NCBI GenBank assembly: GCA_030148705.1
Contig: JASBSY010000017.1
Coordinates: 83,352 to 147,351 of the forward strand
Source: Pukyongia sp.
GTDB lineage: Bacteria; Bacteroidota; Bacteroidia; Flavobacteriales; Flavobacteriaceae
DNA length: 64,000 nucleotides
Direction: 5' to 3'
Each line of letters begins with the position of its first letter. Within the stretch, counting starts at the first letter, position 1. The position numbers were made by a program, and so were the translations under genes. Under the pieces are notes generated by a model, which saw only the letters and a list, made by a program, of their open reading frames with translations, was not told where the DNA came from and searched no databases. Positions 35,458 through 44,414 of this stretch are shown here, piece after piece.

Positions 35458-36525
35458 CTAAAGTGTGTTTACATTGTTAAGGTCTTCAAAAGCCTTAATA
35501 AGTCTCTGTTTAAAGGTTAATTCACCTTCTCGGAGCCACTTGCGCGGATCGTAGTGTTTCTTGTTCGGCAGGTCATCGCCTTCCGGATTTCCTATCTGTG
35601 TTTTCAGGTACCCTAGTTTACTGGTCATATAATCCCGGATACCCTCGTTAAATGCAAATTGAAGATCGGTGTCGATATTCATCTTTACTACTCCGTAGCC
35701 AATTGCTTCCCTGATCTCTTCCACCGTAGAACCACTTCCGCCGTGAAAGACAAAGTCGATGGGGTTATGCCCGGTATTGAATTTCTTCTGAACGTAATCC
35801 TGAGAATTCTTAAGAATTACAGGAGTAAGCTGAACATTTCCGGGTTTATACACCCCGTGGACATTTCCAAACGCCGCGGCAATGGTAAATCGATCACTGA
35901 TTTTCTTTAATTCTTCGTAAGCATAAGCAACTTCATCAGGCTGGGTGTACAGCCGGGATGAATCCACACCAGTATTGTCTACACCGTCTTCTTCACCCCC
36001 GGTTATCCCAAGTTCGATCTCCAACGTCATATCCATTTTACTCATACGCTTCAGATACTGCTTACAGATCTCGATATTCTCTTCTATGGGTTCTTCTGAA
36101 AGATCCAGCATATGCGAGCTGTATAGCGAATGCCCGGTCTTTTTGTAAAATTCTTCCCCGGCATCCAACATACCATCCACCCAGGGTAACAGGTTCTTTG
36201 CACAATGGTCTGTATGCAGAATTACTGTGGACCCGTAGACTTCGGCAAGTTGATGAATGTGTTTGGCTCCTGCTACAGCACCCGCAATGGCGGCTTGCTG
36301 CTTGTCGTTCGATAATCCTTTTCCCGCATTGAAATGAGCCCCTCCATTGGAAAATTGAATGATTACCGGGCTGTTTAATTCGGAGGCCGTCTCCAGGACG
36401 GTGTTGATGCTGTTTGAGCCAATAACATTAACAGCGGGCATTGCAAAACCCTTGCGCTTGGCGTATTCGTGAATTTCCTGAACTGCTGCTCCGGTTGCTA
36501 CGCCGGGCTTGATATTATGACTCAT
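35458..36525 (-). CDS. fbaA: Class II fructose-bisphosphate aldolase
   Basis: Zinc-dependent aldolase of glycolysis and gluconeogenesis, converting fructose 1,6-bisphosphate to the two triose phosphates. The product is 355 residues, E. coli FbaA-like in length. Metal and substrate motifs are ILHTDHCAK, SLYSSHMLDLSEEPIEEN, LEIELGITGGEEDGVD and FVFHGGSGST. The promoter element TATTTTTG lies 21 bases upstream, and accD follows on the same transcript. Linking aldolase and accD couples glycolytic and lipid synthesis genes, though this arrangement may only reflect compact gene order. Confidence 0.97.
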   Translation of the reverse strand: MSHNIKPGVATGAAVQEIHEYAKRKGFAMPAVNVIGSNSINTVLETASELNSPVIIQFSNGGAHFNAGKGLSNDKQQAAIAGAVAGAKHIHQLAEVYGSTVILHTDHCAKNLLPWVDGMLDAGEEFYKKTGHSLYSSHMLDLSEEPIEENIEICKQYLKRMSKMDMTLEIELGITGGEEDGVDNTGVDSSRLYTQPDEVAYAYEELKKISDRFTIAAAFGNVHGVYKPGNVQLTPVILKNSQDYVQKKFNTGHNPIDFVFHGGSGSTVEEIREAIGYGVVKMNIDTDLQFAFNEGIRDYMTSKLGYLKTQIGNPEGDDLPNKKHYDPRKWLREGELTFKQRLIKAFEDLNNVNTL

Positions 36526-36545
36526 ATAGTGGTTAATTTGAATAG

Positions 36546-36553
36546 CAAAAATA
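36546..36553 (-). promoter_or_regulatory. -7 element TATTTTTG of fbaA-accD
   Basis: Exact TAnnTTTG on the minus strand, about 20 bases ahead of the fbaA ATG; a TTT-type -33 lies 18 bases further upstream. Confidence 0.6.
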
Positions 36554-36568
36554 ACAAATTTTAATGGT

Positions 36569-39169
36569 TTAAAAGGGATAGTTGATCCCTATATTATAAA
36601 CCATATTGGCAAGATTATACTCCTTAAACCACCGTTCTCCTTCGGGTCGGGAGGGATTATAAGTTTTAAAGCCACCATCCAGCCTGAACACAAAGAATCC
36701 GAAATCATATCGAATACCAATGCCAGAAGCAATGGCAATTTCCTTGAGATCGGCAAGGCCTGTAAATCGCGAAGCCTCGTCCTTTACATTATCAAGTACA
36801 TTCCAAATGTTACCCGCATCGATAAAGAATGCACCCTTTAGATCACCCAATATGGTGTAACGATACTCGGCATTCAAGGCAATTTTAAAATTGGCATCGT
36901 TAAATTCGTCCTCGCTGCCACTACTTCCCGGGCCGAGATCGTAGGCGGTCCATCCGCGGTTGTCGTTTGCACCCCCGGCAAAATAACTGCGAGTAAAGGG
37001 AATGCTGTTACTGTTCCCATACGGAACGGCTATCCCACCGAATATTCTTATGGCAAACCTGTTTCCGTCATTGAGCTCCCAGTGTTTAATATAGTCGCCC
37101 TCCAGTTTTGCGTATTGGGAGAATACTACACCCAGTGCCGTATAATCGCCATTTGCGTTAGTTTTAAGGCCGGCCAGGCCGGATACGGCCGATAAGAGAT
37201 TTCCGGCGGTTTCGATTTTCCATCGTAGCCTGGAAAAACTCTTGTCGAATATATTCTCACGGGTATCCCTCAGCCATTGAAAATTCGTGGCAAATATGAG
37301 ATTATTCTCGGTGAGCCTGTCTTTTCGTTCTCCGATATTGTTCACTGTAACCGCAGTCCCGGAAGAAAGTCCGCCAATATTAATATCCCCGTTTTCAACA
37401 TCGGTAATAAAACTATCTGCTCCCTCGGGTATGGTGAGAAAGAGTTCGCCGTCTTCATCCACTGTATAGTAAGAAGGATCGATGGTGCCGGGACTGCCTC
37501 TTTCGGTATCCTGAGCGATTGTATTGAGGATATCGTACGAATTGCGGTAAACGTTAAAATAGTTGTCCGGGTTCAAATTGCGCACGTACTGAACGTTCAT
37601 CAGTTCGAGCCGATAGGTTTTTATGTTGGAAGGGCGCCAGCTGTAATCGAAGATTGCGTTAAAGTTCTGCCTGTCGAGCCCAATATTGTTCTGGGCGTTC
37701 AAGCCAACGCGAACACTGGTGGAAGGTGACATGTACTTCTTAATGATATTTTCGGTGTTAAACGGGAAGAGGATACGGGGAAAGGATAACTTCGCGTCTC
37801 CGCCCACATCCGATATATTAAAAAACGAACTCTCACTGTTTGCGGCGTCTTTCGATGAACCCACACTTCCGCGAAGCGACAATTCCAGGGTTTCGGCACC
37901 CCTGAACACATTACGAGTGAGAAAGCTGGTGCTGAATCCCATTCCAAATTGCTGAATAGGTGAGGGGATGGGAATTACATCGAAATCAACTCCCAGGGTA
38001 TACTTTTTTCTGGGGGTTAAGAGAATATTCGCTATCAGCCCGGCACCCGTGGTGTCGGCAGGATCCTCAATATAACTAATGTTGGGATATTTAAAGATCC
38101 GCAGATCGCTTAACTGATTATAGGTAAGCGTGCGGTCTATATCCCTGAAGATCTCATTAGGCGTAATAGAGATAGCGTCTGTGATCGCCTTTGGACGAAA
38201 TTTTATCGGGTCGTAACTGTAAAGTTTATAGCCTTCATAGGCTACCGAATCGGTCAATACCTCATTGCGGTTCTCGAAGGTGTAATCGGTAACTATCCTA
38301 ACTTCATTTATGGTATGCACCTGGAACGGTACCGTACGGGTACTGTCTTCTTCAGAAATCTTCCTGTCGGGAATAATATACGTGATGTTAGCCTTGTGAT
38401 TGGTGTTTACCGTATCGGCTTCAAATATGATGTAATCCTGGTCGAAATGATACAAACCCGAATTCCTGAATTGTATTGTAAGCCTGTCTCTCTCATTTAC
38501 AAAATCGTTATTTGCAAATTGTTTTCCGGATTCTATAAACGTATTGGCTTCACTGAGTGTAAAAAGTGAATCGACTACCGGAGAGCTAATATCCTTTGCT
38601 ATGGAATCGATGATATAAGGCTTGTGTAAACTCAGGTTATATTTAACCGTTGCTCGTTTTTCTTTTTTTTCATTGGGGATTACTTCATACGAACCTTCCG
38701 TATTAAACCAACCGAAACTCGAATAGTAGCGTTTTAGGCGGTCGAGTGATTTTTTTGTCCGTTCTTCTTCTACGATAACAGGTTCCGAACCTGTGCGTTC
38801 CAGCCATTTGTTCAGGCCTACATAACTATTACCAAGCTCTGTAACCTGTTTTTGGGACAGGAATTTCACTAACCGTGCTTCTCTTTTGGGATTTTTATGC
38901 AACCATTTCTGAAACGTTGAGTCCGGTTGAGGATCGGCAAGATTGTAAATAAATATTCCGAAGGGAATTCCCAGGACCCGCGGATTGGGTCGCTGGACGA
39001 TCTGACTAAGTACTTTTGAATCCTTAACTTCCGAACTATCGACGATTACCTCGTTTTCTGTTAGTAAATATTCATCCTCCCCAACACGTTTTACGGCATT
39101 GCAAGAGTGGAACAGTACAATTAATCCTGAAATTAATGATATTTTTGTGAGGGTTCTGATCGATCGCAC
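36569..39169 (-). CDS. tamL: TamL-type outer-membrane lipoprotein, BamA/TamA superfamily
   Basis: An 866-residue product. The signal peptide ends in a lipobox with C23 (LFHSC), so the protein is lipid-anchored, which distinguishes the Bacteroidota TamL from TamA. The N-terminal part contains POTRA-like repeats (FGWFNTEGSYEVIPNEKKEKRATVKYNL; VPFQVHTINEVRIVTDY). The C-terminal 400 residues are a 16-stranded Omp85 barrel with FTRSYFAGGANDNRGW (the VRGY/F-type loop-6 motif region), GAFFIDAGNIW and the terminal FRLDGGFKTYNPSRP to NIGINYPF. It probably helps insert or export proteins or lipids at the outer membrane. A tamB partner is not in the window. Confidence 0.92.
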   Translation of the reverse strand: MRSIRTLTKISLISGLIVLFHSCNAVKRVGEDEYLLTENEVIVDSSEVKDSKVLSQIVQRPNPRVLGIPFGIFIYNLADPQPDSTFQKWLHKNPKREARLVKFLSQKQVTELGNSYVGLNKWLERTGSEPVIVEEERTKKSLDRLKRYYSSFGWFNTEGSYEVIPNEKKEKRATVKYNLSLHKPYIIDSIAKDISSPVVDSLFTLSEANTFIESGKQFANNDFVNERDRLTIQFRNSGLYHFDQDYIIFEADTVNTNHKANITYIIPDRKISEEDSTRTVPFQVHTINEVRIVTDYTFENRNEVLTDSVAYEGYKLYSYDPIKFRPKAITDAISITPNEIFRDIDRTLTYNQLSDLRIFKYPNISYIEDPADTTGAGLIANILLTPRKKYTLGVDFDVIPIPSPIQQFGMGFSTSFLTRNVFRGAETLELSLRGSVGSSKDAANSESSFFNISDVGGDAKLSFPRILFPFNTENIIKKYMSPSTSVRVGLNAQNNIGLDRQNFNAIFDYSWRPSNIKTYRLELMNVQYVRNLNPDNYFNVYRNSYDILNTIAQDTERGSPGTIDPSYYTVDEDGELFLTIPEGADSFITDVENGDINIGGLSSGTAVTVNNIGERKDRLTENNLIFATNFQWLRDTRENIFDKSFSRLRWKIETAGNLLSAVSGLAGLKTNANGDYTALGVVFSQYAKLEGDYIKHWELNDGNRFAIRIFGGIAVPYGNSNSIPFTRSYFAGGANDNRGWTAYDLGPGSSGSEDEFNDANFKIALNAEYRYTILGDLKGAFFIDAGNIWNVLDNVKDEASRFTGLADLKEIAIASGIGIRYDFGFFVFRLDGGFKTYNPSRPEGERWFKEYNLANMVYNIGINYPF

Positions 39170-39184
39170 GGGTTTATTTCAGTT

Positions 39185-39192
39185 CAAAAATA
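39185..39192 (-). promoter_or_regulatory. -7 element TATTTTTG of tamL
   Basis: Exact match with a TTG at 39218-39216, 23 bases upstream. The message would start about ten bases before the tamL ATG. The overlapping plus-strand TAATTTTG (39196-39203) may serve the divergent RNA methyltransferase gene. Confidence 0.65.
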
Positions 39193-39200
39193 GGATAATT

Positions 39201-39926
39201 TTGATAAGTAAAAGTCAAATTAAATTAATAACGAGCTTGCAGCAGAAAAAGTACCGTGACAAACACGGTTTGTTTGTTGCAGAAGGTCCTAAACTGATAG
39301 ATGAGCTGCTGCAGTCGGGGATAAAACTACACTCCTGCTTTACAACCGACCCTATTGCCGAACCATCGGAAAAACACTATGAAATCAGCGCCCCTGATCT
39401 CCGGAAGATAAGCGGGCTTAAAACCCCAAATACGGCCTTGGCCCTTTTTAAAATTCCGGAACCGCAGGAGTTGAAGATAAAAGGTCTCAGCCTGGCCCTG
39501 GATGCCGTTCGTGATCCCGGAAATTTAGGAACCATCATTCGCCTCTGCGATTGGTTCGGTGTTTCCCAGCTCCTATGCTCAACGGATACTGCTGACTGTT
39601 TTAATCCAAAGGTGGTGCAAGCTACCATGGGCTCTATTGCAAGAGTAAATATTCGCTACCTGGACCTGGAAGATCTTCTATCCCAAACCGAGTTGCCGGT
39701 TTACGGAGCGGTAATGAACGGAACCAATGTGTACTCCGCTCCGCTCGAACAAGAAGCAATACTGGTGATGGGGAACGAAGCTAACGGGATTTCTGAAGGG
39801 GTTCTGAAAGCTGTTACCCAATCGGTAACCATACCCAGATTTGGGGGTAATGACACCGAGAGCTTGAACGTAGCAACTGCTACCGCAATCCTTCTGAGTG
39901 AGTTTCGAAGGTCTACTGAAATGTAA
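39201..39926 (+). CDS. TrmH/SpoU-family RNA 2'-O-methyltransferase
   Basis: SAM-dependent knotted methyltransferase acting on rRNA or tRNA ribose. The N-terminal substrate-binding part (SLQQKKYRDKHGLFVAEGPKLIDELL) and the three SpoU motifs are present: DAVRDPGNLGTIIRLCDWFG, LVMGNEANGIS and TIPRFGGNDTESLNVATATAILLSEF. The frame is open from an ATG at 39099, but that lies inside tamL on the other strand. Related proteins start at about MISKSQIKLI, favouring the TTG at 39201 (241 residues). TAATTTTG overlaps this TTG, so the exact start is unsettled. Its 3' end overlaps porT tail to tail by 14 bases. Confidence 0.9.
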   Translation: MISKSQIKLITSLQQKKYRDKHGLFVAEGPKLIDELLQSGIKLHSCFTTDPIAEPSEKHYEISAPDLRKISGLKTPNTALALFKIPEPQELKIKGLSLALDAVRDPGNLGTIIRLCDWFGVSQLLCSTDTADCFNPKVVQATMGSIARVNIRYLDLEDLLSQTELPVYGAVMNGTNVYSAPLEQEAILVMGNEANGISEGVLKAVTQSVTIPRFGGNDTESLNVATATAILLSEFRRSTEM

Positions 39927-40620
39927 AATTGACGAAAATTCCACGAGTGGCCATCCTGTCAATGTTCCCGGTCCAGGGACTGTTGGGGTCATCATCGCGT
40001 ACCAGCTCGTCACTTATGGCGAAAACGCCACGAATGGAAGGTGTGAATTTAAAGAAATAGAGATAGAGGTCAATACCAAAGCCCAGTTCAAAATAGTTGG
40101 TAGTGCTGGTCATCCTGAAATTTCCCTCATCATTGTCTTCCGGGTTCTTTTCATTACTGGACAGGTTAAAGGAGGTAGAAATTCCTCCCACGATAAACGG
40201 TTTTATATTATTGAGGCGTTTGGTCGATAATTTTACCAGCAGCGGAACGTGAATATAGGTAGATTTTACCTCTCTCAGCTCGTCTTTTTCTTCTTCGAAA
40301 CCGGGGAATCTCAAATTCCGCTGAGTGTAATACAGTCCCGGCTCAAGCCTTAGGTTCACATAGTCGTTCACTCTCATATCCCCAATAAGACCCACGTTGA
40401 AACCCGCCTCTGTTTCTACGAGAATATCGGTGTTATCATCACGAAACTGATCGATGTATTCGAATTTAAAATCATAGCTGTTAAAGCCCAAAAAATAACC
40501 CCAAGTAAGAAACCGTTGGTCGAAGTTTTCAAGGTTGGCAAGTCGTTCTTTGCTAAATAACTGTGCGTGAGCACTTTCAGCAAAAACCAGTATGGCTAAA
40601 ACTAAAAATAATTTCTTCAT
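39913..40620 (-). CDS. porT: PorT-family outer-membrane beta-barrel protein
   Basis: A 235-residue product with signal peptide (MKKLFLVLAILVFAESAHAQ) and an eight-stranded barrel pattern of alternating hydrophobic residues (GYFLGFNSYDFKFEYID, VNLRLEPGLYYTQRNLRF, IKPFIVGGISTSFNL, YFELGFGIDLYLYFFKFTPSIRGVF). It ends with an aromatic residue motif, NFTFQ, before the stop. It resembles PorT, a protein required for type IX secretion and gliding in Flavobacterium and for gingipain export in Porphyromonas. The first four bases overlap ubiE, and ubiE-porT adjacency is common in Flavobacteriaceae to my knowledge. Confidence 0.88.
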   Translation of the reverse strand: MKKLFLVLAILVFAESAHAQLFSKERLANLENFDQRFLTWGYFLGFNSYDFKFEYIDQFRDDNTDILVETEAGFNVGLIGDMRVNDYVNLRLEPGLYYTQRNLRFPGFEEEKDELREVKSTYIHVPLLVKLSTKRLNNIKPFIVGGISTSFNLSSNEKNPEDNDEGNFRMTSTTNYFELGFGIDLYLYFFKFTPSIRGVFAISDELVRDDDPNSPWTGNIDRMATRGIFVNFTFQ

Positions 40621-41354
40621 AGTTGTTTAGTAGCACTGTATATCGTGGCTACCCCAAATGTTTGTGGATTATTTTTCACCTCTATAAACCCAATTTTCCT
40701 TAAAATATTGTTGAGCGCTTCTCCGTGCGGAAAAGTTGCTGCGCTTTCCGATAAATAACGATAGGCCACCTTATCTCTGCTGAAAATCTTTCCGATGAGG
40801 GGAAGTACAGCCTTTGTATAAGCGTAATATCCCTGCTTAAAGGGGAAGCGTTCGGGCACCGAGGTTTCTAGAATGACAAAGAGTCCGCCGGGTACCAGTA
40901 CCCTGTATATTTCAGCCAGGCCTTTTTCCAGATCCTCAAAATTCCTGATTCCGAAGGATACGGTGATTGCTTCGAATGAATTATCTTCAAAAGGCAAGGC
41001 TTCGCTGTCTCCCTTAATAAAGTCAATACGATCGGCCAGACCGTTCTCCTCGCTTTTCTTCCTGGCTACAGAAAGCATCCCCTCCGAAATATCGAGACCA
41101 ACGATACTGGAGGCATTGGTGCTATTGGCAAATTGCAGCGCCAGGTCTCCGGTACCTGTGGCAATGTCGAGTACGCTCTCCGGTTCGCGAGCAGCGATCA
41201 TCTTAATCACTTTCTTTCGCCACCTCACATCCGAACCCAGGGAAATCACCCTGTTTAGCCCGTCGTAATTACCGGAGATAGTATCGAACATCTGTTCAAC
41301 CTGCTCCTTCTTAGACCGGTTGGAATCTTTGTAAGGGTTAACCTTCTCCTGCAT
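40617..41354 (-). CDS. ubiE: Demethylmenaquinone C-methyltransferase UbiE/MenG
   Basis: SAM-dependent enzyme for the last step of menaquinone synthesis, adding the C2 methyl group to demethylmenaquinone. The 245-residue product carries FDTISGNYDGLNRVISLGSDVRWRK, the SAM loop LDIATGTGDLALQFA and SFGIRNFEDLEKGL, all UbiE signatures. Menaquinone is the expected electron acceptor for the Na+-NQR encoded at 54 kb. The stop overlaps the porT ATG by four bases. A promoter TAGCTTTG is about 29 bases upstream. Confidence 0.97.
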   Translation of the reverse strand: MQEKVNPYKDSNRSKKEQVEQMFDTISGNYDGLNRVISLGSDVRWRKKVIKMIAAREPESVLDIATGTGDLALQFANSTNASSIVGLDISEGMLSVARKKSEENGLADRIDFIKGDSEALPFEDNSFEAITVSFGIRNFEDLEKGLAEIYRVLVPGGLFVILETSVPERFPFKQGYYAYTKAVLPLIGKIFSRDKVAYRYLSESAATFPHGEALNNILRKIGFIEVKNNPQTFGVATIYSATKQL

Positions 41355-41382
41355 AAATCGAAATTGCTAAATATAAGAGGCG

Positions 41383-41390
41383 CAAAGCTA
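41383..41390 (-). promoter_or_regulatory. -7 element TAGCTTTG of ubiE-porT
   Basis: Exact TAnnTTTG on the minus strand, leader of about 22 bases. The -33 region is T-rich but lacks a clear TTG. Confidence 0.55.
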
Positions 41391-41525
41391 CATACTTTTT
41401 TAAAAAATCCCCATTGTACGAAGGACTTAAATCAAATCGATAAGCCCGGCCCGGATTGCGTTCAAAATACTGTGGATCCGAGAATTATTAAAACTTCCTT
41501 TTCATCCGGATAATTGATTTTTATC

Positions 41526-41533
41526 TACATTTG
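41526..41533 (+). promoter_or_regulatory. -7 element TACATTTG of trkA-trkH
   Basis: Exact TAnnTTTG, 25 bases ahead of the trkA ATG. The -33 element is weak. Confidence 0.6.
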
Positions 41534-41558
41534 CACTACTTATCGCTTATAGATAACT

Positions 41559-42908
41559 ATGAAAATCATTATTGCGGGAGCAGGTGAAGTTGGATTTCAT
41601 TTAGCTAAACTCCTATCCTTCGAATCGCAGGATATCACATTAATAGACACCAATCGCGAATCGCTGGCCTATGCAGATACACATCTGGATATCAGGGTAG
41701 TTCGCGGGGACGCTACATCCATTTCTCTTTTGAAGGATTCTAAGGTGAGCAACACCGATTTGGTTATTGCAGTTACTTCCAGTGAAACTACTAATATCAC
41801 CGTATGTGTACTTGCGAAACAACTCGGAGCCAAAAGAACGATTGCCCGAATTTCCAATACCGAATTCATCGAGAATAAGGATGTTTTAGGATTTACCAAA
41901 TTTGGAATAGACGAATTGATCTCACCCGAATCCCTGGCCGCCAATGAAATCGAGTTATTACTCAATCAGAGTGCCTTTAACGATACTTACGAATTCGACG
42001 ATGGCGCCCTAACTATGATCGGACTATCCTTATCGCGTACCGCAGCCTTTGTTGGGAAGACCGTAAAGGAAATTGGCGCGAAATACCCCGATTTGGATTA
42101 TGTGCCGATTGCAATTCAAAGGTATGGGACCCAATACACCCTAATACCACGCGGGGATACGCAGTTCAGGGAAGGGGATCAGGTTTATTTCACCACCACC
42201 CCAAAAGGAGTGGATTATATTTATAAACTTTCGGGTAAAGTACGTGAGGAAATTAGAAACGTAATGATACTCGGCGGAAGTGAGATAGGCTATAAGACTG
42301 CCAGGGACCTCTGCAATAACCGTTTTAACGTAAAGCTTATTGAAAGCAGCAAGGAAAAAGCCTTCGAGATAGCCGATGATATCCCGGGTTGCCTGGTAAT
42401 TAATGGCGATGGACGAAATGTAGAGTTGCTGGAAGAAGAGGCCATACAGGAAATGGACGCGTTTATTTCGGTAACAGGTAACAGCGAAACCAATATCATG
42501 TCCTGCCTGGTAGCCAAATCTAAGGGTGTTCGAAAGACCATCGCCCTCGTGGAAAACATGGATTATTTCCAACTTTCTCATTCGATTGGAATCGATACCC
42601 TCATCAATAAGAAACTCCTGGCTGCCAACAATATCTTCAGGTATATTCGGAAGGGCGACGTTGTGGCAATGACCAAACTCAATAATATGAATGCCGAACT
42701 GCTCGAATTCCTGGTGTCACCCGGGTCGGGCGTATGTAACAAAATAGTGCGGAATATAGATTTTCCCCGCTCGGCCGTGATAGGCGGGGTAATCCGAAAC
42801 GGTGAAGGCTTGATCGCCCTGGGGGGATTCCAGATTCTTGCCGGTGATCGAATCGTGGTGTGCTGCCTTCCCCAGTCAATCAAAAAGGTCGAAAAACTCT
42901 TTGTATAA
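41559..42908 (+). CDS. trkA: Trk potassium uptake regulatory subunit TrkA
   Basis: Cytoplasmic nucleotide-binding gate of the TrkH potassium channel. The 449 residues form two RCK modules, each with a Rossmann domain followed by a small C-terminal RCK domain. The first opens with IIAGAGEVGFHLAKLL and the second with VMILGGSEIGYKTARDL near residue 230. Acidic residues after the second strand (LIDTN, LIESS) suit NAD(H) or ATP binding. The stop shares one base with the trkH ATG, supporting stoichiometric coupling. Confidence 0.97.
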   Translation: MKIIIAGAGEVGFHLAKLLSFESQDITLIDTNRESLAYADTHLDIRVVRGDATSISLLKDSKVSNTDLVIAVTSSETTNITVCVLAKQLGAKRTIARISNTEFIENKDVLGFTKFGIDELISPESLAANEIELLLNQSAFNDTYEFDDGALTMIGLSLSRTAAFVGKTVKEIGAKYPDLDYVPIAIQRYGTQYTLIPRGDTQFREGDQVYFTTTPKGVDYIYKLSGKVREEIRNVMILGGSEIGYKTARDLCNNRFNVKLIESSKEKAFEIADDIPGCLVINGDGRNVELLEEEAIQEMDAFISVTGNSETNIMSCLVAKSKGVRKTIALVENMDYFQLSHSIGIDTLINKKLLAANNIFRYIRKGDVVAMTKLNNMNAELLEFLVSPGSGVCNKIVRNIDFPRSAVIGGVIRNGEGLIALGGFQILAGDRIVVCCLPQSIKKVEKLFV

Positions 42909-44413
42909 TGGGTTCCTTCAACAAGCTGAACATCAGGATAATTTTACACCTAATGGGATTACTCCTGCTGGTGAATGGCGGTTTTATTCTGCTCTCCTCC
43001 ATAGTGAGTTTCGTCTATAAAGACGGGGTGGGCCTACAGATGGTCTACGCGGGCGTTACTGTCCTCTTGGTGGGTTTGGTCACTATGTTTGCAACAAAGA
43101 ATCACAAAAAGGAAATTAAAAAGCGGGAAGGATATCTGATAGTAACCTTAGGCTGGATAATAATGTCTCTCACCGGAACTATGCCCTATCTCTTTACGGG
43201 GGCCATCCCGGGGTTTACCAATGCCTTCTTCGAAACTATGAGTGGTTATACCACCACCGGAGCTTCTATACTTACCGATGTAGAAATTATACCGAAAGGA
43301 GTGTTATTTTGGAGGAGCGTGACTCATTGGATAGGTGGTATGGGAATTATCGTGCTTGCCATTGCCATTTTGCCTTTGCTGGGAATAGGAGGGATGCAGT
43401 TGTTCGCCGCAGAGGCACCGGGACCGGGAGGCGATAAGCTACATCCCCGGATTACCGATACAGCCAAGCGATTGTGGATGATCTATGTGGGCTACACTGT
43501 GGCGGAAACGATCTTACTAAAAGTGGCAGGCATGAATTTCTTCGATGCCGTTAACCATTCATTGAGCACCCTTAGTACAGGAGGATTTTCTACCAGGAAT
43601 GCCAGCGTTGCTCACTGGAATCACAAACCGGTGATCCAGTATATCATAATGATCTTTATGTTTCTTGCAGGTACTAATTTCGTATTGAGTTATTTTGCGT
43701 TTAAAGCCAAGTTCAGAAAGATTTTCCGGGATGAGGAATTTAAACTTTACGGGTTGTTGATCGTTGGACTGACAATTATCGCTTCCCTGGTAATTTACTT
43801 CCAGGCCGATCCCTTAACTTCTACCGTTAATCATCCCATGGTCCTGGGCTCTTTTGAAAGTGCTTTTCGGCATGGTCTTTTCCAGGTACTGGCCATCGTG
43901 ACCACCACGGGCTTTGTTTCTGCCGATTTTGTGGCCTGGACGCCATTTCTTACTATATTTTTCTTCGGACTGATGTTTCTAGGCGGATCTTCAGGGTCTA
44001 CATCGGGAGGGGTAAAGGTAGTGCGGCACCTTATTATGATCAAGAATGGAATTCTCGAATTCAAAAGAACGCTGCATCCAAATGCTGTACTGCCGGTTCG
44101 CTATAATAATAAAGCAATACCACAGCCAATTGTATTTAATATACTGGCATTCTTCATCCTATATATGTTATCCTTTATAGTAGGTGTGCTTGTTTTCTCG
44201 TGGCTGGGACTGGATTTCCAGACCTCTCTCGGGGGTGCAGCATCCACCCTTGGCAATGTAGGGCCGGCCCTGGGAGACCTCGGGCCTGTACAGAATTATT
44301 CCGGCCTGCCTGTGGCTGCCAAATGGTGGTCTACTTTCTTAATGCTTATTGGAAGGCTTGAACTGTTTACAGTTCTTATTTTGCTCACACCTTTTTTCTG
44401 GAGAAACCGCTAA
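42908..44413 (+). CDS. trkH: Trk potassium uptake membrane subunit TrkH
   Basis: Inner-membrane potassium channel subunit of 501 residues from the ATG at 42908; an in-frame ATG 16 codons earlier lies inside trkA and is not used. The four pore-loop selectivity segments can be seen: YTTTGASIL, STLSTGGFSTRN, TTTGFVSADF and STLGNVGPALG. The GGSSGSTSGGVKVVRHL stretch is a TrkH hallmark. Together with TrkA it mediates K+ uptake, probably driven by membrane potential or cation symport, which fits a sodium-pumping respiratory chain. Confidence 0.96.
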   Translation: MGSFNKLNIRIILHLMGLLLLVNGGFILLSSIVSFVYKDGVGLQMVYAGVTVLLVGLVTMFATKNHKKEIKKREGYLIVTLGWIIMSLTGTMPYLFTGAIPGFTNAFFETMSGYTTTGASILTDVEIIPKGVLFWRSVTHWIGGMGIIVLAIAILPLLGIGGMQLFAAEAPGPGGDKLHPRITDTAKRLWMIYVGYTVAETILLKVAGMNFFDAVNHSLSTLSTGGFSTRNASVAHWNHKPVIQYIIMIFMFLAGTNFVLSYFAFKAKFRKIFRDEEFKLYGLLIVGLTIIASLVIYFQADPLTSTVNHPMVLGSFESAFRHGLFQVLAIVTTTGFVSADFVAWTPFLTIFFFGLMFLGGSSGSTSGGVKVVRHLIMIKNGILEFKRTLHPNAVLPVRYNNKAIPQPIVFNILAFFILYMLSFIVGVLVFSWLGLDFQTSLGGAASTLGNVGPALGDLGPVQNYSGLPVAAKWWSTFLMLIGRLELFTVLILLTPFFWRNR

Positions 44414-44414
44414 C

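Noticed and set aside
39099..39200. Upstream ATG for the RNA methyltransferase
   Set aside because: It would overlap the start of tamL on the other strand and add residues unlike the family; the TTG at 39201 fits better.
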